Below, piece by piece: positions 34,800 to 46,517 of a stretch of 64,000 nucleotides of DNA. Source of the DNA: Rhodeus uyekii (taxonomy: Eukaryota > Chordata > Actinopteri > Cypriniformes > Acheilognathidae). A program made the translations under genes and the position numbers. Under the pieces are notes generated by a model that saw nothing but the letters and a program-made list of their open reading frames with translations, was not told the DNA's origin and made no database searches. Every line of letters begins with the position of its first letter. The stretch's first letter is position 1. Location: positions 1 through 64,000 of the forward strand of contig JAWRVZ010000240.1 of the NCBI GenBank assembly GCA_037043235.1. The letters are read 5' to 3'.

Positions 34800-36085
34800 T
34801 AAAAGTCTCCCACAACACCTTAGCAGTAACAACCACTCTAGCAAATACTGACCCACACCAAGGGTTGCTAGTTTAGAAACACCCTAGTAACCACCCTGAA
34901 AACACTAGTAATTTCCTTTTAACACCCTAGCAACCACCCTGAAAACACTAGTAATTTCCTTTTAACACCCTAGCAACCACCAAATGTAACCACAACACCC
35001 TGGCAACATTTTAGAAACACCATAGCAATAGCATACCAACACCCTGGGAACAAACCCAGAACAACATAACAACAGCCTAATAACTGCTTACAACAAACCT
35101 GAAACCACCTAACAACCCAAAGCACCCTAGCAACAACTGACCCACATCAAGGGTTCCATAACCCCCTTGCAACAGTTTGGAAACACCATAGCAACCACCT
35201 TGAACTCCCTAGAAACAGCCTACCAAGCACCTGTCCTCAACACCCTTGCATCTATATAGCAGAACACCAGGGCAAACTTCCTCTCAACACCCTGGCAACA
35301 AATTAGAAACATCCTAGCAACAGAATACCATGTACCTTTCATCAACATCCTTACAACTATATAGAACCTACCCTGACAACCCTATTTAGAAACACAATAA
35401 CAAACAATAAAAAAACACTTAGGGATCCACAACACCCTGGCAACAATTTAGAAACACCCTAGCAACAGGCTCCCATGCACCTGTCCACAACACCATTGCA
35501 ACTACATAGCAAGCAACCTAGCAACTGTCTCTGAACACCCTAGCAACCACCAAACAAAACCTCTGGCTCCACAACACCCTGGCAACAAATTAGAAACACC
35601 CTAGCAACAGCCTACAATGCATCTTTCTTCAACATCCTTGCAACTTTATAGAAAACCCTAAAAACTATTTAGAAACACCATAGCAATCATAAAACAACAC
35701 TCACATCCACAACACCCTGGCAACAATTTAGAAAGACCCTAGCAACAGGCTACTGTGCACCTGTCCACAACACCATTGCAACTACATAGCAACCAACCAA
35801 GCAACTATCTCTCAACACCCTAACAACCACCAAGCAACACCAAGGGATCCACAACATGCTGGCAAAAATTTAGAAACTCCAAAGAAAAAAGCCTACCGTG
35901 CACCCTTGCAACTACATAGCAACCAACCAAGCAACTATCTCTCAACATCCTAGCAACCACCAAACAACACATAGGGATCCATAACACCCTGGCAACAATT
36001 TAGAAACACCCTAGCAACCACCAAACAACACATAAGGGTCACAACAACCAAGTTACCTGTTCAGTAACAGGCTAGCAACCACACA
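34800..36085. repeat. CCCTAGCAACCACC satellite, about 130-145 bp period
   Basis: The motif ACACCCTAGCAACCACC, with its variant ACACCCTGGCAAC, recurs dozens of times. At a larger scale, ACACCCTGGCAACAATTTAG starts near 35284, 35429, 35572, 35710, 35852 and 35982, so blocks of about 130-145 bp repeat. Units differ by small changes. There is no coding capacity. Confidence 0.9.
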
Positions 36086-36748
36086 AAAAAAGTCAGAACA
36101 GCGGTTCTAATTTTACATTAGCATTTTCTTTAGTTAAACATTCAAATCTAGTTCATGCTTGAGTGCTCAGTGTATCTGATGCATTTATATTCTACTCAAG
36201 TTCCTGTGGGTTCGCTGGTTGATGACTGTGTTTTGTAACAAATGTGATAGCATATGTTCAACGGTTCCTTAAGCAAGACGACATTGAAATTCCCTCCGTT
36301 CGACACAGCACACCATTTGCCTTTTGTTTTCCATCAATTCTAACAATAGCTGCTTGTCCTTTTCACATTGTGTATATAAACAGTCCAAAGAAGCAATTAA
36401 TTGCTGTGATGCAGATGATTCTGGCACAGGAAATCACTCTGCGCCCGGTGTATAATATCATCTACATCTAAAGCAATGGAAAGGTTAGAGTAACAATTGG
36501 AACAGCACTTTCAAAGAACAGACATGAATAATTACTAGACTCTTCAAGGTGACATTTAAAAATGAAATTCAATGGGAAATGGTACATGCAGGAAGTCAAT
36601 AAAAAAGAAGCTAGGACAGGAACAGGAAGGCAGGTAAAAATGATTTATTCAGACTTCTATATATAAGTCGCCAGCTGACATTATCGATGTACAGTAGTGG
36701 CCAAAACAGATGCTAGGAGGGAATATTTGTTTTTAATGACCCTATGGC
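36086..36748. other. Unique DNA downstream of the satellite
   Basis: The first part (to about 36185) belongs to the same repeat as 4858-4972. From 36190 to 36480 the sequence is complex with AAGCAATTAATTGCT near 36391; no gene was recognised. Confidence 0.35.
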
Positions 36749-37196
36749 CCAGATTTACTAAACAGGGCAAATTAGCTTGAGAGCACAATCTCAAAAAATC
36801 GCAGATGGGAGTGGAAAGTTCTGCTGCTGATCTACTGACGACACAAGTTAAAGAACACATACACAGTCGGATCATGACAAACACAATCTACTAAGAGAAG
36901 CACAAATTAGCACCTACTTTAAGACTTGTTTTTATTGGGCGGTAAATAATGGCACAAATAGCTGTAAGTTGACTAGCGCAAACCTTAGTAAATCACCTTA
37001 GTTAATTGCCTGCTCTCCTTCTCATAACGTTTTACCATAAAGGGAAACTCCTACAACTGCATATGCAATAAGATTAGCTGTAAAAATAACGCTTTTTCAG
37101 AGTGAATTTTTCATTGCATGTCTTTAGTAAATCCTATCAGTAGTTTTTTCATGTAAAAAGAGGGTTTGTGCTGGTGCGAGCTGTTAGTAAATCTGG
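36749..37196. mobile_element. MITE with CCAGATTTACTAA terminal repeats
   Basis: The left end CCAGATTTACTAA is matched by the inverse TTAGTAAATCTGG at the right end, enclosing 448 bp. The interior order of motifs is shared with 22424-22790. No transposase. The target duplication is unclear, so the superfamily is left open. Confidence 0.8.
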
Positions 37197-37599
37197 CTTT
37201 ATTGGTTTGATTGAACAAACAAAACATGAGGAAATTGTTTTTAATTTTAGGGAAGAGTGCAAAAACACAAAAAGCTCACATTGACCATCATATAATCAGT
37301 TATCAATATTCTGTTATTTCTTCCTTGTGTGTTCATAATTTCTGTGTATGACTGTCCATAAATTATGTCTGCATAATTTGGCACGCTTGATTGTGTTAAC
37401 ACAGATAAACCAATTGACTCCAAGCACAACTACACAACAAAATCTTTAACAGATTTTTAATACTATTTGAAAAAAAAGGGTGTAAATTTCATAAGGTTTG
37501 GACATCACTTTTGGTCACTACTGTAAGTCCGGGGATGTTTGGTTCTGGATGAACTTCATATCGAAGTTTAATACTTATAGTGTTAAAGTTTGTTCAACA
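37197..37599. other. AT-rich spacer, nothing recognised
   Basis: No feature seen. Confidence 0.5.
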
Positions 37600-37614
37600 C
37601 CCCCCCCCCCCCCC
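37600..37614. repeat. Poly-C tract of 15 bases
   Basis: Uninterrupted C run. Confidence 0.9.
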
Positions 37615-38933
37615 GACCTTAAGCTTAAGCATGAGCAACATTTATGCCTTAGCAAATACCACTAAACATAGCCAACTGAAATAATCAGAACCTGCCAGCA
37701 AAGAGGAGAGAGCACTTGCATTAAGATAATCCTGCTAAGACTTACATTAATATTTTACATTTACATTTAAATGAGTCTTGGAAGCATCTTGCAAATGTAG
37801 AGGTGGGTAATTTAAGACCATTTAAATGGCAATAACAGACAAAAATGCTTGATGTAGGTATTCTGGGAATTTGTGGGTGAAATTAATAAGTATGAAACCA
37901 GTCTCCAAACAAAATCTAAAAATAAAGCCAGGGCAAAATTGAAATAAATTGCAGTCCCAGCATAATCGTTCTTGCTAAGGTAAGCTTCAGTATTACTTAT
38001 TGCTCATATTATTACATTTTGTTCAAAATCAAACTTATCCTGCACCATTTGTGCAAAATCTTTCCCTTGTGCACTTACAAACACTCAAAATAACTTGCTC
38101 TGTGCTCTGAGTCTGAACACACTGAGAACTTCTTACCAACTGGCATTGCATAATTGTCTAAACACTATGCAAAAATGCAACACTTAGTCATCATTGAGCA
38201 ACAGTTTGAAGAGTAGGGTACGACAAATCACATAGAGCAGGGGTCTATGTAAAGAGACATTTTTTCATTTTTTATAAATTGATTTTTTGGAAAAGCCAAT
38301 CTAAAATCTAATATTTTACTATTATTATTATTTTACCTAAAACAAACTTTCCCCTTAATAAAACTTCAATTACAATAAGTTTATTTAGGTCCATAATCAA
38401 CTCAGAAAAGCATTAAAAATAGTTGATTGTGGGTACATTTAAGTAGTATTTATAACATTTAAGTTTCCTTATGATTTTAATTGTGCTGAGCAGCAACTAA
38501 TATGTTATATAAAATATAGTAATTAATATTCAGCATGTAATTTTAGCTAATTTGATGCATAAATCCATAAAAATACAATCAAATGTGCCTTTTACCCAAT
38601 ATGCTTCTCACTGCAGAGCCGGCTCTCCGTCACTGGACGCCTCAAAAATACACCTATGCTTATAACATGAACTTAATAACATACCATAAATTCACCCATT
38701 ACATCCAGAGAGGGGGAGCTGGGTGTCATTTGGCTCTGCAATGAGCACCACTTCTTTTACCCCAGTACGCTTTAAACCATGTTGATTTCTGTCCCTCCAT
38801 AGACAGCTACGCTACTACTACTTTAACGCTTCAAAAAGTTACGTATAAAGTGATCGTAAAACAAATTAATGTGAACTGAGTGGTACAGACTTTCATCAAT
38901 TACTTTATATGATGAAAGGATTAAATGTTGACT
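37615..38933. other. AT-rich intergenic DNA, nothing recognised
   Basis: No gene, TIR or array seen. Confidence 0.45.
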
Positions 38934-40440
38934 CATGAGAACAAACCTCATTGGTTCTTGCTGAAGCTCAAACGTTCTGCGTAACACGAGAATGAACGTC
39001 ATTGGTTCTTGCTGAAGCTCAAATGTTCTGCGTAACACGAGAATGAACGTCATTGGTTCTTGCTGAAGCTCAAATGTTCTGCGTAACACGAGAATGAACC
39101 TCATTGGTTCTTGCTGAAGTTCAAATGTTCTGCGTAACACAAGAATGAACCTCATTGGTTCTTGCTGAAGCTCAAATGTTCTGCGTAACACGAGAATGAA
39201 CCTCATTGGTTCTTGCTGAAGTTCAAATGTTCTGCGTAACACAAGAATGAACCTCATTGGTTCTTGCTGAAGTTCAAATGTTCTGCGTAACACGAGAATG
39301 AACATCGTTGGTTCTTGCTGAAGTTCAAATGTTCTGCGTAACACGAGAATGAACCTCGTTGGTTCTTGCTGAAGCTCAAACGTTCTGCGTAACACGAGAA
39401 TGAACCTCGTTGGTTCTTGTTGAAGCTCAAACGTTCTGCGTAACACGAGAATGAACCTCGTTGGTTCTTGCTGAAGTTCAAACGTTCTGCGTAACACGAG
39501 AATGAACCTCGTTGGTTCTTGCTGAAGTTCAAATGTTCTGCGTAACAGGAGAATGAAGCTCGTTGGTTCTTGCTGAAGTTCAAATGTTCTGCGTAACAGG
39601 AGAATGAAGCTCGTTGGTTCTTGCTGAAGCTCAAACGTTCTGCGTAACACGAGAATGAACCTCATTGGTTCTTGCTGAAGCTCAAACGTTCTGCGTAACA
39701 CGAGAATGAACCTCGTTGGTTCTTGCTGAAGCTCAAACGTTCTGCGTAACACGAGAATGAACCTCATTGGTTCTTGCTGAAGCTCAAACGTTCTGCGTAA
39801 CACGAGAATGAACCTCGTTGGTTCTTGCTGAAGCTCAAACGTTCTGCGTAACACGAGAATGAACCTCGTTGGTTCTTGTTGAAGCTCAAACGTTCTGCGT
39901 AACAAGAATGAACCACAATGGTTCTTGCTGAAGCTCAAACGTTCTGCGTAACACGAGAATGAACCTCGTTGGTTCTTGCTGAAGCTCAAACGTTCTGCGT
40001 AACACGAGAATGAACCTCGTTGGTTCTTGTTGAAGCTCAAACGTGATGCGTAACACAAGAATGAACCTCTTTGGTTCTTGCTGAAGCTCAAACGTTCTGC
40101 GTAACACGAGAATGAACCTCATTGGTTCTTGCTGAAGCTCAAACGTTCTGCGTAACACGAGAATGAATCTCATTTTTTCTTGTTGAAGCTCAAACGTGAT
40201 GCGTAACACAAGAATGAACCTCATTGGTTCTTGCTGAAGCTCAAACGTTCTGCGTAACACGAGAATGAATCTCATTGGTTCTTGTTGAAGCTCAAACGTT
40301 CTGCGTAACACGAGAATGAACCTCGTTGGTTCTTGTTGAAGCTCAAACGTGATGCGTAACACGAGAATGAACCTCGTTGGTTCTTGCTGAAGTTCAAATG
40401 TTCTGCGTAACATGAGAATATACTTCATTGGTTCTCACAC
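38934..40440. repeat. 51-bp minisatellite, 29 units
   Basis: The block TTGGTTCTTGCTGAAG recurs at 38951, 39002, 39053 and every 51 bases up to 40428. One unit is 49 bp (39869 to 39918), so there are 29 full units. Each unit contains GAACC-tcatt-GGTTC, a short inverted repeat. Because 51 is a multiple of three and the minus strand lacks stops, frames of 422 codons (38823-40091) and 180 codons (39886-40428) remain open, with 17-residue repeats of the form FELQQEPTRFILVLRRT. The 2-bp loss moves the repeat into another frame. I see no promoter, splice site or conserved flank that would make this a gene. Confidence 0.97.
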
Positions 40441-40689
40441 ATCGAGCGTACATTGTTGAGCATCCGTTTACCCTGTCTGAAATGTGTGTCAGTTAAAATT
40501 TATATGTGAATAAAAGCCTAAATTCAATATGTTCATCATATAAAGCGATCGTGTCTCTTTAGAAATTTTTGACTAAACTGCTTAATTCATATGGATTGGT
40601 TTTTGGATCTCTTCATGAACTTTTTGAAGCATCAAAGTGTAAGTTGCGTATCTGTCAATAGAGGAAAATAAATATTTAATTAGATTTCA
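40441..40689. other. AT-rich spacer after the minisatellite
   Basis: No feature seen. Confidence 0.5.
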
Positions 40690-40800
40690 ATAAAAATATA
40701 TTTGTGTTTCAAAGATGAACAAAATCTTACAGGTTTGGGACGACATGTGCGTCAGTAATAAAAGCACTTTCATTTTTGCGTGAACTAACTCTTTAAGTGT
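40690..40800 (+). mobile_element. MITE end fragment
   Basis: CTTACAGGTTTGGGACGACA and the following TTTCATTTTTGCGTGAACTA match the terminal region of the common fish MITE also seen at 17167 and 28975. Confidence 0.55.
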
Positions 40801-42792
40801 GAGTAAATGTGTTCAAGTATACATATGTATACCTGCTCACATTTCCAGCCCAAGAGAGCTCAAATGCAAGTGTTTTTCTCTGATAAAGGGCTTTGGATTC
40901 CTGGACAGACTCAAAACAGGTCAACAAATGGGCATAAATATATCTTAGTGTCCTAGCACCCGGCACAATGTTTTTCTTTCAGAAGTGAACATTTGAAAAC
41001 GCTGCTTTGTTGTTTACCTCTTTGCAATTCATGCATCCCATTCTGGAAACCAGCATGCATCTTCTGCTGAAACGCTTCAGTTCTCCATAGTTCATGAAGG
41101 CAGTCCATCTCAAAGGCACAGCTTCCCATCTCAGCTGGCCGCCTGCTTTTTGATTATATGTGGAGGGCACTTTGAGCAATGCAATCAATTTCTAGGGTGG
41201 TTGAAGAAGAAAGAACACAAAGTGAGAGGTGTTTTGTTTGCTCCTTTAGAGCAGTAGTTCAATTGCTCACCTGTAGAATGGAGGGTCAATAGGCTGTTCA
41301 CAGTGCCCCAGAACCCGTGGGACATCGGAGCAGCATCGATCTGAAAAATGCTTGCATATTTGAGGAATCATTCATTTTTGTAACACTAACACAGCCGTGA
41401 GCGTTTTGGGCCAAAGGGTAATGATGAGCTATGCACCGCTAACAAGCAGTCCATGCATCGGAAATATAGTTCATTTCTCATCCCAGGACTAGAGAACCCC
41501 AGGACAAGCACACATTCTGTCTGTTGATTGCCATAAATGAATTTGGCCGTGTTTCAGCCCCGTTGGAGATCCAGAGTGTTTTGGAGTGGCTGAGAAACGC
41601 AATTAGACAGTTTAATGTGACAGAGGGAATATTTACACAGGATTCTCGAGATGGCTGACTGTGACAGCGCTGAAGCAAGACACATTAATTCATTTCTCTT
41701 CTCCACAGAGACAGACGTGTCAACGATTGTGATGGTTTTCTCCTAATGGTGAACATTGTTGAATTCTTAACCCTATAAATCCTACTGTATTATATTTGAT
41801 AGACAAATTTCTAAGGACTGTAAATGATCAACATGATCAAAACTTTACTGCTACATGCCTTCTGTCTTCTGATGAATAGTTCACAACTTTAAGGTCCTTG
41901 TTGTGTAATTTTAGCTTTTAGCTTATGTTCAGCATGATCCATCAGGCTTTTGAGGAAGGTTTATTTGTTCATCTTTCTATCATCATTGTATTGCATTGTA
42001 TTTTATGATTTCTAAAACTACATAGCTTTGATCATAAAACAAAGCATTTAAATATAATCTTGCTACAACATGTCATTCAAGATTTCATTGATTTACAAGC
42101 TATATATATATAAATATACGAGTCATAAAAGTCTGAAGTGTCAAATATGATATTCAAAAAACCCTTTACACATTAAACAGAAACACATTATTGTTGTACT
42201 TTGACTAAAGTTTCAATAGATTATTCCATTAAAAAACATTCTGACCTTTACTTTGCATATTTTAGGCTTTGCATGGTCAAGACAGTTTCAAAGAGATGTT
42301 TTTTTTCTGTACCTTCTTTATAAATTCCAGTTTCAAGAATATAATTCAAGAATAATTACTTAGATATCTTGGATTAATTCAATTAATTAATTCATGCTGA
42401 CTTTAAGTGCACTTCATGGACCAAAAACATAAAATAACTTGCTACAAACTGCAAAAGGTGCTTTTAAAATTGAGTTTTCTGCTTTATACATTTTAATTTG
42501 GAGTCTAATAACTTTAAATTCTAGTGACCTTTCTAAATACATAAGAAGTAATATTCAAAAATGTTATGAAGTTGTGAAGCTGATGAATCATATGCTGGAC
42601 TGTTTATCGGTGAAGCTTGTGCCCCTTCAAGGCACAGTTGCAACACCAAAATATGATTCTGATAAAACATTTATGGCTCCGAATTCAGCCGTTATATGTG
42701 ATGTTTAAATGATGAATCTCTGCGGCACATTTGAAACTAGCAGGACTCCAGTGTGAGAGTTGAACACTGAGATGTTTTGTGTTTGTTTCCAG
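40801..42792. other. Unique DNA; 41250-41730 complex, remainder AT-rich
   Basis: The block 41250-41730 is repeat-free and less AT-rich, with no coding frame that I recognise. 41730-42560 is AT-rich. None of the short frames has a known motif. Confidence 0.3.
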
Positions 42793-43054
42793 ATTGCAAG
42801 AGCGCGTTCTCAAGTTCTTTCCCCTCTTTTCTCTCCACTTCTTCATTTGCCAAGTCTTTTCCTCTTTCCCAGGATGCCTCACTTCGGAATCAGCCCATTA
42901 ATTGGGCAGCGAAAGCCGTACCATCTGCGACGAGCCCGTCGGCATCACTCGGGTTTGATTTATGACTGCATGGCCCAAATCATAAAGAGCTCAGCGGAAC
43001 ACAAGGCCGCACACTGGCTGCCCATTTCCCGCTTCCAGTTCACACAGGCAAGAG
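42793..43054 (+). other. Exon-like or conserved non-coding block
   Basis: A plus-strand frame stays open from 42760 to 43104. Within it, two acceptor-like sites occur: TTTGTTTCCAG ending at 42792, and a stronger pyrimidine-rich CTTTTCCTCTTTCCCAG ending at 42872. A donor-like GAG/GTAAAT lies at 43052-43060. The peptide between the second acceptor and the donor includes MPHFGISPLIGQRK and RRARRHHSGLIYD and matches nothing I know. The block is clearly richer in GC than the DNA before it. It could equally be a regulatory element, as GCCCATTAATTGGGC looks like a homeodomain site. I do not claim a gene. Confidence 0.25.
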
Positions 43055-44218
43055 GTAAATCAGAGTACGCAGACTCTGTGCCACGACTCCTCTCGCTCCC
43101 ATGAATTACATTACGGTAACGGCCGTCACGGCACAGGCCTGTTTGTTTTAACCCGCCGTGCTGAGCGATTTCCACCTGTGATCGATGCGTCGTGCTGCGC
43201 GGGGTGATAACCGTTGATTGCGGTGTCAAACAGACTGGTGCTGGGTAATTTATAAAAATAGGCCCCTCTGTCCCTCATACAACTCATACAATCTGGGAAC
43301 GCTTATGTTAGTCTTGATAAAGTTTCTCCAAAAAGGAAAAAGCCTGTAACTTCAGACACTTTTACTTGTGATAAGTTGTTTTGTCTCCTGGTAAAGTTGT
43401 GTATGCACTAGTTTTATTCTTACAACTCTCTGAGGTAATTTGTCAGAAGATACTCTTGCCAAAAAATACACCACTGCTACCAGTATCTACATTAAGATCA
43501 GTGTTTAGAAGTAACTAGCTATGGAGGTATTTACACCAGATTACTTTATGGGTTCAGCATTACATGCATTATTTATAGTGATATTAATGCATTTAGCAGA
43601 TGCTTTATCTAAAGCAAATTAGAAAAGAAGAACAAAAACTATTTGTCAAAAACACAACAATATTTGTAATGTAATGCCTGGATTTTAGACAACCAGATTA
43701 GGAAGCAAGCAAGAGGACAGGAGAAGAGCAGAGAAGAGAAATATTTTTTTTCTTTACATAGTAACTAAAACAAAAAAATGTTTACATGTTTTGTTTACAT
43801 AGTTTTTTTTTATTATGTTTAACTTATTTTACAGTTAAAATATTTAAAAAATTATATTTTATAAATATTATAAAAAAAATTAATTAATTGAGTAATTGAG
43901 AATTGAGAATACAAGTTTATTTTCTTACTACAATTTCAACTTAATTATGAACGATTTTGTTTAAATTAAAAACAATTTAAATTTGCCAGTGCTGTAAGAC
44001 AAAAAACAACATAAGATTTTGCTAATGTATTTAATGTAGATTCATGTAATAAGCATTTATTCAATTACTAAATTCTAGTAATAAAAAAAAAAGATTTAAA
44101 ATAAAATAACATGTAAAATAAAATGAAAAATAAAATAATAAAATTCAAATACTTTTCAGTAAATGCCTTTTAGCATTTTTCTATTAAAAAGAAACTTGGA
44201 GAAAATACTTGCTTAAAA
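43055..44218. other. Intergenic DNA, AT-rich after 43400
   Basis: 43055-43250 continues the GC-richer block. 43700-44215 is very AT-rich with A and T homopolymers. No gene. Confidence 0.45.
43585..43620 (-). mobile_element. SINE tail fragment
   Basis: ATGCATTTAGCAGATGCTTT followed by ATCTAAAGC is the inverted tail of the tRNA-derived SINE at 48925-49075. Confidence 0.5.
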
Positions 44219-44220
44219 TA

Positions 44221-44940
44221 CACTGCTCAAAACAATTAAGGTAACAGTTAAAATCACACATTAGATCTCGGTGAATAAAATATTAAATTTGAAAAGCTTG
44301 ATTTATATTAATTCTATAATTTAAGAACAAAATTATGTGGTTTTATTATATTATTATATTAATTATATTATTAAACCAGTCAATAAAAAACAAAATCATG
44401 GATACAAAATCATTCCAAAAATCAAAAATAAAATTGGAAGTTACAGGCTGATCATCATGTTCTTCACAGCAGCTCATAAAGTGGGTCAGTGGTGTGTTCG
44501 GACCCCAGGTGCCTGTTTCCACTCATGACAACCTCTGGCTCCTGATGAGATGGAGGATGGTGTGGTGGGTGATGGATGATCCCCTCCCAGACCTGGATCA
44601 GGGCATCATGGCTTCAGATGCTCTGAAACATAATGCCCCAGAGGTTCTCAATTGGATTCAGTGTTCCTCCTGTTCCTCCTCACTCAAAGGAGCAGATACT
44701 GGTCCTGCTGTTGGATTGTTGCCCTTCTACATCCCTGTCAGCTCTTCTCGTGTGTCCACCTGACTCCCGGTAGCTCCTCCATGCTCTTGAAACATATGGA
44801 TGTGCCATCCTGGAGGAGCAGGACTACTTATGAAACCGGATTGGGTTGCAGGAACTTCCTCATTTTACAGACAGTGACATGTTTGAAACTTTGTATTGGA
44901 AGCACTCTTGGGTACTTTTGCATCTTCAGGATGAATAGTT
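44221..44940 (-). mobile_element. Tc1-like element, internal-deletion derivative
   Basis: The left end TACACTGCTCAAAA (TA at 44219-44220) is the terminus of a widespread fish Tc1 family. Transposase remnants run leftward toward it on the minus strand. The other terminus was not found near 44940. Confidence 0.65.
44500..44830 (-). pseudogene. Tc1-like transposase remnant with central deletion
   Basis: On the minus strand, N-terminal DNA-binding sequence (from about 44820, with arginine-rich codons around 44700) runs directly into LNPIENLW at 44641-44661, the block holding the last catalytic residue. The C-terminal VWEG block follows near 44590. The segment that normally carries the first two aspartates, several hundred bases, is absent, so this copy arose by internal deletion and then decayed through frameshifts and stops. 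It is related to the better preserved copy at 58115-58435. Confidence 0.65.
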
Positions 44941-45636
44941 GAAAATGAAGTCCCCGAAATAATGTAACATAGGCACTTAAATAAACATGCACCACTTTGC
45001 ATGCAAAACTAGCTAGAGCTGATTCCCAATCCTGACAGAAGGGTTATGCTAATAAGACTTTCCATCCATTCTGCTGTCTCTGGAGATACAAGAACATGTT
45101 TTATTGATTGATCAGGGGAACAGGACACACACGGTCATAGAAGGTTAGCACAAATAACCCACCTCGCTCAATAATAGATACAAATTTTGCTAAATCAAAT
45201 TGAACAGGCCTAAGTATACACTTCATGAACTGCAATATTAATACTAACAGCTGGCAGGCAATAAAACCTTGAGGAATCATCAAACAATGACTGTTGATTT
45301 AACAGCTTGTTTATGATTTATAGTTTATAGACTCTTACAATCCACCCATGGGCTTTAAAATACAGGGTATAGAAGCTCCCGCTGTTTGTCTGAATTACCG
45401 TGAACAGCAGGGATGATGGGAGAATCCCGCTGAGAGATCTGAGGACTGGAGGACTGCGTGGTTTGACATGCTCTATGCATCTCTGCGTACAGCTCCAAAC
45501 TGAAGGAGCTCAGGAAAAATCTGAATTAAATCTGCGAACATGCGCAGTGAAAGTGTAGCTAAAATATTTGTTTCATTAATGTGAAATACTCATTAGCTCA
45601 ATCTGTGTAACAACCTAGTCCCACTATACTGTACAC
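44941..45636. other. Intergenic DNA, nothing recognised
   Basis: No gene or repeat signature identified. Confidence 0.45.
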
Positions 45637-45660
45637 TATCCATCCATCCATCCATCCATC
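45637..45660. repeat. (CCAT)n microsatellite
   Basis: Six tetranucleotide units directly abutting the truncated SINE. Confidence 0.9.
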
Positions 45661-45794
45661 AGTAGAGCATTGGTGCTTGCAACGCCAAGGTCATGGGTTC
45701 GATCCCAGGGAAAGCAAGAACTGATTCAATGTCTTCCTTGAATGCAATTTAAGTCGCTTTGGATAAAAGCATCTGCCGAATGCATAAATGTAAA
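45661..45794 (+). mobile_element. tRNA-derived SINE, 5'-truncated
   Basis: Retains AGTAGAGCATTGG (end of the A-box region), the B-box form GGTTCGATCC, and the fish-type tail TTTGGATAAAAGCATCTGCC with ATGCATAAATG. The first bases of the tRNA-like head are missing, replaced by the (CCAT)n run. Confidence 0.8.
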
Positions 45795-46015
45795 TCTATC
45801 CATGTATATTAGTGCTAGCATCTAAACGTATGTGCACACACAAACATTTATGCATACAGACACACACAAACATTTATATTCTATGCAATTAATCCATTTG
45901 ACAAATTGGAGAAATAAAACAAACACTTTCTTTGAAAAACTAAAATCTGAATGTTTTCTGTTTATTGATATATCACTTGCATTGGAATTTGCAATAATGT
46001 ATGCACGCACACATA

Positions 46016-46017
<2 letters not shown>

Positions 46018-46083
<66 letters not shown>
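46018..46083. repeat. (GT)n microsatellite
   Basis: About 66 uninterrupted bases of GT. It abuts the LTR-like segment at 46082. Confidence 0.97.
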
Positions 46084-46084
<1 letters not shown>

Positions 46085-46510
46085 ACACTTCATTGGTCAC
46101 CTCAGCACTACCATTCCCATAATCCTCTCTGGCCATCACCTGCACACCATTTTCCAATCATCCACACATGCCGTCACTCAACCTCATCAGCTCTGTCACG
46201 TTTAACCCTGCTTCACTCCCACATCCCTGTGTGGTCTTAATGTCCGTACCCAAAACATCTGACGCGGGTCCTAGTGAACACATATCTGTGAATTACAGGC
46301 GATCCTCAAAATTATATTTATTCTGTCTTCATCCAAAAATCAGGCAATCTGCCACCATTCATACCTGTAAACCAGATAAAACTGTATTTTAATGCAACCA
46401 ACACTCTGTTTTCTTCTACAATGACCTGCTCATGTCACTAGTTGCCACTTCAAATAAAACCTGTTAACCCTTCAGCCGGCTGTGGGTGCTGTCTTTGTAG
46501 TACGACAGAA
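46082..46510 (+). mobile_element. LTR or 5' leader of a gag-bearing retrotransposon
   Basis: Begins TGTCAC, contains AATAAA near 46455 and leads straight into the gag-like frame at 46518. LTR end and primer-binding site are not clear; TACGACA near 46501 could be the LTR end. Confidence 0.45.
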
Positions 46511-46517
46511 GACCAGA

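Noticed and set aside
38823..40091. 422-codon open frame on the minus strand
   Set aside because: It exists because the 51-bp repeat unit is a multiple of three without a minus-strand stop. The frame changes at the 2-bp loss and no gene structure surrounds it.
38934..40440. CRISPR array
   Set aside because: Units are contiguous 51-mers with no distinct spacers, and the genome is a vertebrate.
46001..46240. Cys-Val repeat open frames
   Set aside because: Produced by the (GT)n microsatellite.
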